From assembly GCA_035578155.1 (NCBI GenBank), contig JAPWDM010000016.1, positions 7,500,005 through 7,564,004 of the forward strand: 64,000 nucleotides of DNA, given 5' to 3'. The translations under genes and the position numbers were made by a program. Below the pieces are notes generated by a model that saw nothing but the letters and a program-made list of their open reading frames with translations, searched no databases and was not told where the DNA came from. Position 1 is the stretch's first letter, and each line of letters begins with the position of its first letter. Shown one piece after another: positions 23,328-36,751 of the stretch. Source of the DNA: Brachynemurus nebulosus. Lineage: Eukaryota > Arthropoda > Insecta > Neuroptera > Myrmeleontidae.

Positions 23328-23840
23328 ATGAAGACCGACGCTGCGATTGTTGATTTCCAAGGACTTGTAAACACAACAAAGGGGGAATTCTACATAAAGG
23401 AATTGGCACTGTTGAAATTCGATTCTTCCAAAGAAAATTATGGTGAAGATTATATACTAAAATACTATATTTTCAAATCACCAATACCGTTTTGCGGATT
23501 AAGTGAAAAAGATCAGCGCACAGCTCGTTGGTTGCGGCAAAATCATCATGGGTTTTCCTGGATGGATGGGCATATTGAATACGAGGAACTACAATGCATT
23601 TTAATAAACAATCTACATGGAACTCGAATCATCTATACGAAAGGAGTAGAAAAAGTGCGGTATTTGAAACGACTACTACTATCAGCGCTCATTATGAACT
23701 TTGAAGAAATAACAATTTGTCCCAAGTTGGGAATCATAACATCAACATACACTAGTCCTCGATGCGGCCATCATTCCGGAGCAACTTGCGCCATGGAAAA
23801 TGTTATATCCATATACAAATATTATTGTAATAACATTTAA
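23328..23840 (+). CDS. Uncharacterised DIQG-family protein, 170 aa
   Basis: An intronless paralogue of the gene at 14410-14898. Matching landmarks are V-D9-F-Q11-G12, E-F-Y-I-K24-E25-L, A-R67-W68 with N72-H-H74-G75 and W78, I-Y103-x-K105-G106-x-E108-K109, and C146-x2-H149-S-x3-C154-x2-E157-N158. The last motif has exactly the same spacing as in the other copy, although the two proteins are otherwise divergent. It has eight extra residues in the first third. No signal peptide or membrane span. The start is the only Met before the conserved strand and follows a TATA/initiator pair; AATAAA lies 29 bases after the stop. A hAT MITE sits in its upstream region and direct repeats bracket it. Function is unknown; a degenerate nuclease-like fold is possible. 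Confidence 0.82.
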   Translation: MKTDAAIVDFQGLVNTTKGEFYIKELALLKFDSSKENYGEDYILKYYIFKSPIPFCGLSEKDQRTARWLRQNHHGFSWMDGHIEYEELQCILINNLHGTRIIYTKGVEKVRYLKRLLLSALIMNFEEITICPKLGIITSTYTSPRCGHHSGATCAMENVISIYKYYCNNI

Positions 23841-23868
23841 ACATTTTTATTGTAAAATATTTCTTTTA

Positions 23869-23874
23869 AATAAA
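23869..23874 (+). terminator. Poly(A) signal AATAAA
   Basis: A canonical AATAAA shortly after the stop codon of the 170-residue gene. Confidence 0.6.
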
Positions 23875-23951
23875 TTTATTAAAATAAAAAATGTGTTTTC
23901 ATTTAGAGGAAAACCTGTATAAACCTGTTTCAGATAAAAATATATAATCAT

Positions 23952-24025
23952 ATGATAAAATTCATTTTTGCATATTAGACAGAAATCTCCGTTATTAATA
24001 TAAGTATACCTTCTAATGACGTCAG
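23952..24025 (+). repeat. Direct repeat downstream of the plus-strand DIQG gene
   Basis: Partner of 22672-22750: CATATTAGACAGAAAT and following, ending TAATGACGTCAG, with a second perfect TGACGTCA at 24017-24024. Confidence 0.75.
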
Positions 24026-26390
24026 CTGACAATTTATACAAGTTTAAACCTGTTTTCAGATAAAAATATGATAAAATTGTGAATCAAGGTACAGAGTTCC
24101 CGGTGGTTCAGACTAACAACGCCATCTTTTAACTATCAAAAAGAAATTTCGGTGCAATCTGTTGACAATTTATCAAACTTGCACACAGGGATCGCTATTA
24201 TCCAGACTACGAGCGCCATCTAGTAGTGAATTTACAGGGCTCAAAGGTGGCTGCGCCATCTATTAACAATTTTTCAAACTTACGTAGACCAAATTTCCTT
24301 AGGTTCTGTTAGGTTGGATCAAGTTCCATTGGGCTCAGTGGGGTTAGAAAAAATTTCACTAGATGTCGTTAGGTTTGAGACCAAATTTTGCTCCACCCAC
24401 CGCCAGAGGCTTCTAGAACCTCCCCGCTAGAGTTACTTCCTCCCGGGGTCGGTCAGAAAAGTCGGATGGTGGGCTCAGAATGCCCCAAAAGTAACTACTG
24501 ATATGTTTTTTTTTTCATTAAGATATTGTTATGGTTGCAAGCCATTATAACTTACGTTATTTACTGTATTATAATTTCTTACAATGCAATCTTCTATTGT
24601 GTTAAAACTTGTATATAAAGTAAAGATGAAGGCATTAAAAATGTTTATGGAAAGTCATCCACAAATTAAAAACAAATTCTCATAAATTCGCTAAAAGTTG
24701 CCAAAGCAAAGTTCAATACGTTAATTATATTTTAAATTTTACATGTAAAATTGAACAGTTAGTTTACCTAAAAATCATAAATTTATTTAGAAATCTAAGT
24801 TTATTCAGAAATCTTAATTTAATAAAAGATCAAAACAAAAAATTGAAATTATCCACTTAACATCTAAGGGTTTTTTTATTTTCATAAAATTGCGTATAAA
24901 AATTTTGATTATATGAAGTTTTCGATAATTAAACTTTAATATGTATAAAAACGAGATAAACCAATGCTTATTTACGCTTAAATGATGAATATAAACGGAA
25001 AAACCGTATTCCTATCCGAATTCGGACGACCGAATATATTAAATGATAGACTTACTTCTTTATTTCTTGAAAAACTAACTGAAAATCGAAACGAAGTCAG
25101 AGGTATCTAGATTCTAGAGACAATTAGAGATAAATCAATGTTCAATTATATGCTACCAGTAGAAGCTCGTTTTTTTGAACATCCTTTAAAAACGTCACAT
25201 TAAAATAGTAATCGGTTTCTAGAATTAATTTTTATACAATTCTTAACGTGATATTTCCCAAAAAGTTTTTGCCTATGTTTCAATTTACTTCTTGCTTAAA
25301 TTTTGTTAACGTAGTTGCTCTGAGATAGTCAGGTACAAAAGTATATCTCAAAATAAAAATTTTCTTTATCAAAAATTTAATAATGTACTAATATTCTTCA
25401 GTGATTATATTTGTATACCACTTGTTTGTTTTTTAATTTCCGCGCGCTTATGTTGTAGCAATATAAAAACATTATTGAAAAAGCGTTGTAAAAACGTTGT
25501 AAAATAATGTTTATAAATTATATTTATAAACGGCGTGGTGAATAATTTTTATTTCTTATCAAATATGGTTTGTAACTTTGTATTTTATAATATATTAAAT
25601 TTTGATCAAATTCCTGTGACACGTTTTCATTTTATTCAAAAAAAAAAAATAAAAAAAAAATAGGCTCGTATTATTGGTATTGAATTAAATAAATATCTAG
25701 AGAAGTTTCGTTAAAATCCTTTAAAAAAGTCGTTTTATCGACCAGCTACCTTAAATCAAACAATAAAATTTTTTTAAGCTAAAGTCACTTTATGTATTAC
25801 AGTTTTTCTATTCCTGTATGTAACAGACGGAAAAAATAATCTTGTTTTGTTCTATATTCACGCTTATAGTACAAACCAATAATTATAAACTGGTACAAGT
25901 ACAAAACAATAGTAAAAGTACAAAACAATAGTAAGGGAATATGGATCTATAGTTTAATTTTTGCAATCATGAGGATATCAATTATCATTTTACTCCGAAA
26001 TTCGAGGTCAGATTTCTATGAAATTGTATTGTATGACAACTAACTTATTTACAAGTAAAAAATTATTATCTATTTGATAATAAAATGTAAAATAAATAAG
26101 ATATGAATTTTTAAACTTTCAAATCGCAATATCTCAAAAGTAGAAAAAGTGGATATAGAACAGACCAATACTAGAGCAGCGATATATCATAGACATCTTA
26201 TATGTCTATGGTATATATTCATTAGGTAGTACAAGTGCAATCATCTGTGACAGATTTTTTGGAATATGGTAAAATTGTAAGTAATGTTCAATTTTACCGG
26301 CATAAGCTTGTAATTTCATTATTGACTTTATTTGGCGATAAAATACTCAATATTAAGACCAGCAAAAAAATAGAATTTTAAGCAATCTTA
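24026..26390. other. Intergenic sequence with short local repeats
   Basis: 24115-24285 has three degenerate blocks containing GCGCCATCT followed by AACAATTTNTCAAACTT. 24295-24400 repeats GTTAGGTT-like motifs. 26191-26217 is a small hairpin (ATCATAGACAT/ATGTCTATGGTAT). No gene recognised. Confidence 0.45.
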
Positions 26391-26394
26391 AACA

Positions 26395-26436
26395 TGTCGA
26401 CCGGTTTCGGTGTCTGAAAACACCATTCTCAAGACA
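26395..26436 (-). other. Hammerhead-like conserved fold motif
   Basis: On the minus strand CTTGAGAAT is followed by a GGTGT/ACACC hairpin and then GAAACCGGTCG. The order resembles a hammerhead core (CUGAUGA, stem II, GAAA), but the first box is altered. Such motifs are known in repeat elements. Activity is not implied. Confidence 0.3.
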
Positions 26437-26861
26437 AGAAAAATACAATGACAATTTAAAAAAAAAAAAAAAAAAAAAGTCCTATCAATAAATATAAGAA
26501 AAGAAAAGAAAAGAAATAAAAACCTTTTAATTTGGATCAAAAAACGAATCAACAATATCAAAAATACATGCATCCTCATAAATAACACACGAAAACTGAA
26601 ACATGAATCAATAAAACATCGATACACAAACTTGTAATCGAGAACAAAAAAGACAGAAAAACAAAGAAAAATCATTTTGAAAACATCTGTAAACACCAGT
26701 CACCCCTATGAATCGCCCAACTAAATCAGTACCATTGACCTTCGTCCAAAAAATACAATATGAAAAATGTTTTTATGAAGAAAAGACAAAATGTCTCTTG
26801 TCACAATTGTGACACTTAGATATCAATCAAATTTTAATTTGAGAATGATTTAAAAACAATA

Positions 26862-27786
<925 letters not shown>

Positions 27787-27788
27787 TA

Positions 27789-28510
27789 TATATTATGCGT
27801 ATTAATTGATTATCACCGTGAAATGTAAACGTATTTAGTTTTATCAGCCACCATATTTGTCAAAATTTTTAAAAATAACTTTAAAACTTTAATAAATAAT
27901 CATTTTAAAGAATTATAAAAAAAATTCTTTATTTAAGTCGAAATTACACTTTTAGAAAATAATTTTTGTGTATTAGATTTTAAAAAATAATTGAACACCA
28001 CGTAACTCGTGAAATGTTAAAAATATTAATGATCGAAAAATTTAAAAAACTATGCTTTCCATTTGGTTAAGACAAAAGGAACGACGCCCCACTTAAGTAC
28101 CAGGCCACGCATGCCTATTAACTAGATAAAAAGAGAGAAAAAAAGAGAGATAGTAAATTTATATTTAAGTATAAAAAATATGTTGTATATAGTGACATCT
28201 ATTATAACAAAGCAGAAAGAGTGACTTGTTAGAATGAATACCAATTTAATTAGGTTTGTGGATACGATCACCGACAAATTTCTAGTATATGAAGAAATTC
28301 CCGCGTGAGAGCCGTATATTCGGTTTAAAAAATGAAACAGATATAAAATAATCTACATTGATAGTAATTCAATTTTCGAGATTTACTTTGTGAAAATTTC
28401 CTTTACATACCGAAAAATAACTGAAGCCTCGACTACCCGTCATACCCACGAAATCAGTTATACCTACGTCATACCTACTGATCTCGTGGGTAAACGTGGG
28501 AAAACTTTAC
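27789..28510. other. AT-rich intergenic sequence
   Basis: No gene recognised. A short hairpin around TACCCACGAAATCAG and CTGATCTCGTGGGTA lies at 28443-28494. Confidence 0.4.
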
Positions 28511-29756
28511 ATTGACAAAATGTTACTTTTTAAAAGACCTATTCACCTGTATAGGTTAAACCAGGGTCTGGTTCATCAGAGGGGCTGGAGGAGCAAAAAT
28601 GTGGGTAAATTTTCTTGTACAGCCTGAATGGTTCAATGTATCAAATTTTTGCCATCATAAATAGAAATAGCACCAAAAATTAAGGGATACGTGTTTTTAC
28701 GTTTTCTCGAAATATGTGTGGTATCCGAGCCATATAAGGAAGAAAAAATAGGGTAGATTATATTGCATTATTGCTGATTGCAAATACCTTCTATATTTTT
28801 TTTATTTTTATGTTTATTTTCATCATGAAAAAGTAAATTTTTACTTTCCGGTAATGATTCATGTATTTTCAGTACTTACTTAATTGGAAATTTAGCCATT
28901 TATATATTTGGTCACTAATATTTGATATTTTTTATATACCTATTTCTACCAAAGTTCTCTGAACTGCAAGTGTTAATCAATGTTCAACAAGAAGCAATAA
29001 TCTTCAGTTCAACAACTGCCTTTATCTTCTTACAAACTCGTTTTTGACTAAATAAATGCGGTTTATTTCTTTCTCAACATTCAAACTATTTTTCATATTC
29101 TTTTTGTATCCCAGTGAACATAGAATGTAAATGTGATGTAACAAGGAAATAACAATTACGTAACTTTTTTGACCAATGGGTGACATAACAATTATATAAA
29201 ATTAGAGTTTTATACTTAATTGTTACTTGTATGTTACGTAACAGTGATATGCCATTGTGACTGTAATAAAATATCACATTTGTGACTGCTATGTTACGTG
29301 TAGATGATGTATCAAGGTTGCTTTGATAAAACGTCACAGTGTGACTCTTATGTTATGTCTTCGCAACCTAACAATGTTACTTTGATAAAACCTCACAGAA
29401 CTGACTCTTATGTTATGTTTTTGTGACGTATCAACGTTACTTTAATGAAATGTCACAACCATGACTCTTTTGTTTTGTCCTGATGACCTAACAACGTTAC
29501 TTTGAACAAAACGTCACAACAGTACTCTTATGTTACGTTTTTGTGACGTATTAACGTTGTTTTAATGAAATGTCACAATCATGACTCTTTTATTATGTTT
29601 TTGTGACGTATCAATATTAATAAAACATTTCACTTGTCACTTTTGTGAAATGTTTTGTTACCATATTAATTTTAAATGTATCAATTCGTGAGGAATTATC
29701 CATTTAAAGATTCCTGCAGTTTTTCAATCTATCCTCTATTGGCGTCTGATGTAATT

Positions 29757-29945
29757 AAATTTCATCCATCCATTTTTGTATAAGTTGATTTATGTTATTT
29801 GTTATATGGGTTATGGAGTTATATTATATAATATAACCCCATAATATATGATATAACCCCATAATATATATAATATAACCCCATAAGCCATATAACAAAT
29901 AACATAAATCGACTTATACAAAAATGGATGGATGAAATGGATGAA
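29757..29945. repeat. Hairpin segment inside copy 2
   Basis: Arms of about 55 bases (ATCCATCCATTTTTGTATAA and complement) enclose tandem ATATAACCCCATAATATAT units. Absent from copy 1. Confidence 0.8.
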
Positions 29946-30153
29946 TGAATGTTTTATTAATATTGATACGCCACAAAAACATAACAAAAGAGTCATGATT
30001 GCGACATTTCATTAAAACAACATTAATACGTCGTTAAAACAACGTTAATTTTGTTACATATTAATTTAAAAATGAAATTTTTATGAAAATTCTTGTAAGG
30101 CTTTATTTACTATTTTGTGATATATATTCATATATAACGATCAGAATAAATAA

Positions 30154-30237
30154 GTGAGTTTTGTCTAGTGGTTAAGACTGTTGATAATTTAAAAGATGCT
30201 TCAGCTTGGATAATGGATCGAATCCTGCAACAGTCAA
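30154..30237 (+). repeat. tRNA-like SINE module, second copy
   Basis: Equivalent to 18126-18209. The B box has changed to GGATCGAATCC (30215-30225), which may weaken it. An A-rich tail follows. Confidence 0.65.
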
Positions 30238-30989
30238 CAAAAAAAAATAAAAATAAAAAAAATAATAATTTAAGTGTATGTATATGTCAATAAGTTGGTA
30301 ATATGTGTATGTAATATTAATAAGAAACAAAAGAAAAAGGGAATTTTGAATTTGCTTTTTGCAAAAGAAGGCGTAAAGGTAACATCAAAGTTATATTTTC
30401 CTAAAACGTAACAAGAACATAACAATGTTAGGTCACATTGTTACGTTTATAAGTGGGAAATTGTAAGTTACATGTGAGTCATATGTGACTCACATGTTAT
30501 GTAACATGTGACTTTCAGTTCTGTCACTGTGACATAAAATTTACAGAAAAATGTTCACTGGGATGTTTTATAAGTGTCAACCCCATTTCCCAAATCGGAA
30601 ATTTTATTACAAAGCACCTGAACAGTGAGCGAAAGAGATTATTGCTTCTTGTCGAGCATTCATTGACACAAGCACACCAGAGAACTTTAACTTTCGCAGA
30701 AATAAGTATAAAAAATATCGAATATGAGTAACCAAATGTTCACGTAACCCAATGTTTCTTCCTTATATGGCTTGGATACCACAGATATTTCGAAAAATAG
30801 CAAAAACAGGTGTCCCCTAATTTTTGGTGCTCCTTCTATTTATGATGGCAAAAATTTGATACATTGAACCATTCAGGCTGTACAAGAAAATTTACCCACA
30901 TTTTCACTTCTCCAGCCCCTCTTATTAATCCGGCCCTGGTTTAACCCATACAGGTGAATAGATCTTTCAAAGAGTAACATTTCGTCAAT

Positions 30990-32721
30990 TTAGTTTTTCT
31001 CTATCTTTTATAGTTTTCGAGATATCTTAAGAAATACGATTTGAACCCCCAACTTTAGAGGCTGGTTTCACCCCCTAAACGTGGAAGATGACCGATAAAA
31101 AAAATACGGATCCCTTATTTTTTTTGCCTATTCTAAACACCAGCGAAGTTTCATCAAAATCCCGAATTTCACTCTGGGTGCATTTCCTTGTAAGTGGATG
31201 AAACAATTTTTTGAGGTATTCGTGTTAAAATTTCGTTAAGAAAATAAAATTCTCTACCCAAGAAATTAGAAAGTATTTGGATCAGTCAATTAAATTATGC
31301 AGTTGGCTGTCTGGATACTGTACTGTTTGAGCATTTTTTATCTCCTAAACATTTTTAGATTAAATTTTTTACTTTAAAAAAATCACTTAGATCATTCTGC
31401 TGATTATAAAATCTTTAAAGTTGTTTGGTTTGCGTTAATTATTGAAGAATACATGCCCAAACATGATCTTTTGGGCATTCTTCGTGAAAAAAATTAGTTT
31501 TTTTCCAAAATTTCCCCAAATTCAAGTTTTTATGACATTTTTTACACCATTAGAAAGAGGAAAAAAATCACATAGAAAAGGTTTTTGAACGTCTATATAA
31601 ACTGGTTTCCAAGAAAAACTAATTTTTATAAACTGAAATTCCCTATGTTATGCAGAATGCTACGACAGGGGTATTTATATTTATAAATGAAAAAAATATA
31701 ATATTCAAGATCTTTCTAAATTACGTCAGTTCAGTGTAAAGTTTTAAGTATCGTAGTCTGAACCTAGAAATAGGGATCCATCGAGTACATCGGTATCATT
31801 CTCATTTTGATTTTTGGATTTATTTTTCTTTCTTATTTTCTTTTTCATGTGGTAAATTATTATAAAACTCGTGGTATATTGAAGGGATATAAGGCTAGAG
31901 TTGCTGTACATTTTACTATTTTATGTTCGATAAATTCAGATGCTGATCATATAAAGCATAATGCTGATCATTGCTTTTCTAAATCAAACAAACTTAATGT
32001 CTTTGGTCGATCAGCTTCACGCAAGGAAAGTTCTTCGCTTTGATATGTTGGGGATAGTTCAAAATGAGCCGTTTTTTTATAAGAAAATTGAAAAAATTTA
32101 TCAACATATTTATAGATTTTGTGGATTTGAATATTTTTTTTTCCTGAGACTTTCAGTGGCTTTATTTATCAAATGTTCCATGACGTATTCAACAATAGTT
32201 CTATAACAAATAATAATTTGGACGCATGAACTCACAACAGCTTTATGAAAAATAGTATAATTTTATTATATTTTATCAAAAGGACTTTTCGGGGTAAAGA
32301 GGGGTATAAGTGCCTAAATGGGAAATTAAAAAACTAATAGTAGCATTAAGTGCGCTCTGTGATAATAAGTCTTATATACCAATATTAGGGTTTTAAAGGT
32401 AATCGTCTTTGAGTAAAACCACTTTAAGTGAAACTCGAATATTTCCATAAGAGTTCCAATAAGAATATTCCTATTGTCATTAAAAACGCAACTTATTTTC
32501 ATTAAAAAAATTCATTTAAGTGAATTAGCTAAATTCTAAATAATTAACAACACATTTTTTAAAAACTTTCACGTATTATTGTATTAACAAGAAATTGTAT
32601 CTAAAATCTAGTACAATATTACTCTTGTATTTAAATTAGTACTCTGCGAATAAAATCATATCGTGTACATCTCTATAATACGATGATTCTAGCATACATA
32701 GTTTATAGTACATACGTAGTA
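30990..32721. other. Intergenic sequence, in part an old repeat
   Basis: 31020-31200 (GACCGATAAAAAAAATACGG; GTTTCATCAAAATCCCGAAT) is related to the arms of the foldback element at 55.5-57.2 kb. The rest is AT-rich without a recognised gene. Confidence 0.45.
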
Positions 32722-33958
32722 CAGTAGACTCTCGATAACTTTCCTCTCGTTAACTTTCCGCATTAATCCTTTCCCCTTCACACGTACACTCACTAACACT
32801 AGCATGGTGTCCTCTCCACACATTATTCTGTGCTCCACACAACTGTTAGGTACGTACGCACTAATGTTATTTATATGTACATCATGTACATCAAGTCATC
32901 TCAATTCATGATTTTGCGTACCTAGTGATATTCAGAAATAACTATGTATGTATCAATGTATCATACAGTGGCACATAGTGGTTAAGTCAGAACTCTGTAT
33001 GAAGTTTCAGCTAAGATCTCATAGATGCTGACACTTCTTACGTATTATGGATATTATGTATTACGTTATTTTGAGAAGCTTTTAATCACATTCTAATAGT
33101 TTTAGTATTAAAAATTTAATAAAATGCAATAGTATATTAGCTACTATAAATAAATTAAGTCCAGAAAGAAAGTTTATAAATTATAAAGCGGTTTAGAAAT
33201 CAAATGTTCTAAAAAAATTAGATAAAAAAATGTAATGTGTTATAATTTATAAGTGAAATTGCTCTAAGATATAATATTGACGTGTACAATAATATAAAAT
33301 TGTAATTTAAAATAAAATTTTAATATAAATTTATAAATAAAATTTATTGCAACAGTGCATTACTGTGCCATTAATATTTCGAATTTTCTCGAAACATGTG
33401 TACAAGTGTTATAATTGTGGTTATAATGGTTATGATTTACAATAACGCAATCACATGATGTAATTCAATGTCCATGTAAGTCAATGATCACAACTTTAAA
33501 TTCCATAAAACTATTCCCAGATTTCTACCGGAAACTACTTACATTTTTTTATTTACATCGACTTAATAAATGTAATAATAGTGCAATTTTTTTGAAAGTG
33601 TGTTGAATAAGTTTAAAAATAAATGAAAATATGCCTTCAGAAAGTAATAGTTTTGATAAATTATGTGAATTTGTTTGAATGTAGATGATGAAATTTTTCT
33701 AAATTTACCAGGATTTTCTATCTTTATAATCAGTTTTCATAATTAATTTCATATCTTTCAATTATATCTCTGTTAAAACTGTTAAAATCGAAACCAGTGT
33801 CGACCATTTTGATAAATATTGGCACATTGCATATAGTGTTGTATAGGTATGTACCGCATGTATATAGATTAAAGAGTGGTGGCATTCGATAACTTTCCGT
33901 TTCCAAGAATTTTCTACCCCTACAGCCCCGTAATCGGAAAGTTATCGAGAGTCTACTG
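32722..33958. mobile_element. pogo/Tigger-like non-autonomous element
   Basis: The inverted ends CAGTAGACTCTCGATAACTT and complement (about 23 bases, identical) are flanked by TA. CGATAACTTTCCG-like motifs repeat just inside each end. The 1.24-kb interior has no transposase. Confidence 0.85.
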
Positions 33959-34031
33959 TAATAGCGTTCGGTATACATCATATACATACCTTCACCCTTC
34001 TCTCAAGAACATGGATCGTCTCCTTGTCTAA

Positions 34032-34195
34032 GGGCCCGTCCACACGCTCAAGCTTTACCACCGACTTACCTGCGCAAACCAGGTTTGTGCAAGTAAGTCG
34101 CTACGTTTTTTCCCGTCCATACGTACATGTTTACTTGCACAAACTGGTTTGCGCAAGTAAGTCGGTGGTAAAGCTTGTGTCGTGTGGACGGACCT
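34032..34195. mobile_element. PIF/Harbinger-type foldback MITE
   Basis: The ends GGGCCCGTCCACACG and CGTGTGGACGGACCT are flanked by TAA on both sides (34029-34031, 34196-34198). Almost the whole 164 bases are palindromic around TTTTTTCCCGTCC. It interrupts a family A right end, which rejoins as CCTTGTCTAATCTCCATAG. Confidence 0.88.
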
Positions 34196-34507
34196 TAATC
34201 TCCATAGTTCATACCGTTCATACTCACATTTTGTGGCAATATTCAACCTTTTAAAATCGTTTGATTGTAGCACTATCATTATAAATTTATTTTACTTTAT
34301 TATACTACTGTATTTTACTTTACGTATAGATATCTCATATTACATATATATTTAGCGAACTTCAATACTGTTTATTATTATAATTACTAAAAAAATTGCG
34401 TACAAATTTTAAAATACGTACCATGAATGAATGAAATAATTATACAAATCTTTAATTTTTGTCAATAATAAAGACATTTGTTTGCGATTTTAAAATCAAA
34501 ATAATTA

Positions 34508-35366
34508 AGGTAACGGGCCTAGTTTCTGACCTTTTAAGAGTGACGGCTGAGGTTAAACGACAGTAATAAATATAAGTTTCAACTTAAGAGACAATTAATA
34601 ATTTTATCAACTAGTTTATGGCTTTCAAAATAAAGCCATACAAGTAAAATAATTATTTGAATTGAATTAATAATTTAAATTAATGTTTTAAAAATTGACA
34701 AAAAGGACCCAGTTTCTGACCTTCAAAATTTCTCATGTGACAGTTTCTGACACTGACAGTGGCCTAGTTTCTGATTCTTAAATTTAAAAATACAGTTTTT
34801 TAAAATTTAATTTATAAATAATTTTTTATTGATAAAAATGAATGTTTAATGTTATATACGTTATGAAAAATAACAAAAACTAATCGAAGATAACTATAAA
34901 TAACAAAATAACTAACAAAAACTGGTTAGAATTTAACTGGGCCATACCACTTTAGAAGTGAGCCTAGTAATTGACCCTCATATTTTAATAATAAAAATCA
35001 TTCTAGGTATTTTATAAATATTTTAAAATAAATTTTAAACAAATATTAACCTGCTCATATATTTTTAATTAAGTTTTCATACTTACATGATGAATATTGC
35101 ACAGATCAAAATGAGTACTTTGTAACATAAACTGTTAAGAAACTACCAAAAAAATAATGTTTACACACATTTTAAACTTAAAATTTTTTTTTATTTAGTT
35201 AATATATTCTAAACTTTTTAAATTGCTGTTCATTAGACACAGAATAGATTACTTTAAATTAAGAATTTATTTTTTTTCTTATTTAAAATATAGTTTTTTT
35301 ATTAATTTATAACAAAGTTGAAAAGTTCAGAAACTGGGCCAGGGTCAATTACCGGGTCTTTTACCT
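34508..35366. mobile_element. MITE-like element with GTTTCTGACC arms
   Basis: AGGTAACGGGCCTAGTTTCTG at the left pairs imperfectly with the complement of GAAACTGGGCC...ACCT at the right. TA flanks both sides. CTAGTTTCTGA-like motifs are repeated inside the left arm (34525-34790). Non-coding; superfamily uncertain. Confidence 0.55.
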
Positions 35367-36751
35367 TAGATGATTGATATTTTTTTAAGTTTATCTGTCA
35401 AAAAGGTTCCATTTAATTTAAATTATTTAAAAATGAGTCGTAAATTTGACATATGGGTATTGATTTAGAGTATAAAAAATTGATTTTAATGAACTGAAAA
35501 CCAAAATAAACACCAAAATTGTCATTTTTATTCATTTAATAAAATATTTTTTTAAAATTTACATATATATTTAATGTAACAGCGAACGCCAAGGTTGACT
35601 TATTTTCAGGATAGGCGGTACAACAGTCGAATTTTAAAAGTACGCAGCTTGTCTGTACCTATTTTTTTATATATTATTTTTATGTTTTTATATATTTTAG
35701 TTTTTTTATTCTATCTTATTAAATTTGTATTATTGTTAAATTTTCTTTTATTTATTTATTTATTTATTTATTTTTTACTTATTTGTTAACCCACTTACTA
35801 CCGACAGAAGAAGAGAAAATAAGAAATACATAATATTAAAATAATAATCCTCATAATCTTTACTCAGTTTTATATCCGGCGTATAACGCGCACTACGAAA
35901 TTTGGATAATATTTTTTGAGTTCAAGGTGCACGTCATATGCAGGAAAATACGGTACTTACTGACTGATACATTCTTAAGAATGTGTACATAACATGTACA
36001 AGGTAACGTTTTCCTGTTTAAATTTTATAAAAATTGTTATTAATGGAAATTTTATAATTATAGTTCCTGAAGAGTTTTCAATAAACGAAATATATACCAA
36101 AAGAAATATTCTAAGTAAAATAAAAACATAGTTTTAATAAATATTGGTGACAATAACTTCAAAAAATAATTATCTAATTATTACATCATATCCACATAAA
36201 AATTATACTAAAATAAATTTTGACACCTCAAATTTTTTAAACTTATATCAGTTTAAGGTAATCGCAAAATAATCTATTGAAGCACCTGAGCAAAACAACT
36301 CAAGTAATTCTACCTGATGTTTATTCGTCTCACTTCATCGGAACAACTGCCTCTTATAGGGATTGGCCATATACTTCTTATACTACATAATATATATAAG
36401 TCAAATGACTGCCATTCACTCATTCACTCACTCACTCACCCATCACGAAATCTCCAGAACTATAACATATACAAACTTGAAATTTGGTATGTAGGTCCCT
36501 GTTGGGTCGCAAGAGCTCGCTAAGAAAGGGTTTTGCAAAATTTTTAGTCTAACCGTAGAAATTTACGAAAAACCGTAAAATATCAACTATTTATTACTGT
36601 ATAGGTATAGCAATCTATGAATTTATTTAAAAAATCATGCAAATTAATTACAGTTGCTAAGCATTTATGAAAAAATAATTTTGGAATTTTTGTAAGTATT
36701 AATAAATATTTCTATCGATTTCACCAATAAATAATATTTTTACCTATGACT
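35367..36751. other. Intergenic sequence with repeat fragments
   Basis: 35870-35955 (GCGTATAACGCGCACTACG and CACGTCATATGCAGG) looks like a decayed MITE. 36415-36510 has a CACT tandem run followed by ACAAACTTGAAATTTGGTA, a type of sequence I have seen repeated in insect genomes. No gene recognised. Confidence 0.4.

Larger units (their letters stand above)
29110..30562. mobile_element. 1.4-kb CCCAGTGAACAT element, copy 2
   Basis: Same ends and arms as 17383-18805. The core (29607-29718) is in the opposite orientation relative to the arms compared with copy 1. An extra hairpin segment (29757-29945) is present on one side of the core. Non-coding. Confidence 0.88.
28511..30989. mobile_element. 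Foldback-type element, arms about 240 bases
   Basis: 28511-28755 and 30742-30989 are inverted repeats sharing ATTGACAAAATGTTACT at the outer end and TCCTTATATGGCT toward the centre. The interior is non-coding and contains the 1.45-kb CCCAGTGAACAT element (29110-30562), which is a later insertion. Confidence 0.75.

Noticed and set aside
22672..24025. LTR retrotransposon flanked by direct repeats
   Set aside because: The direct repeats are only about 75 bases, lack TG...CA ends and a primer-binding site, and the enclosed gene has no gag, protease or reverse transcriptase similarity.
34024..34279. Overlapping open frames of 74-76 codons on both strands
   Set aside because: They are mirror translations of the palindromic Harbinger-type MITE at 34032-34195.
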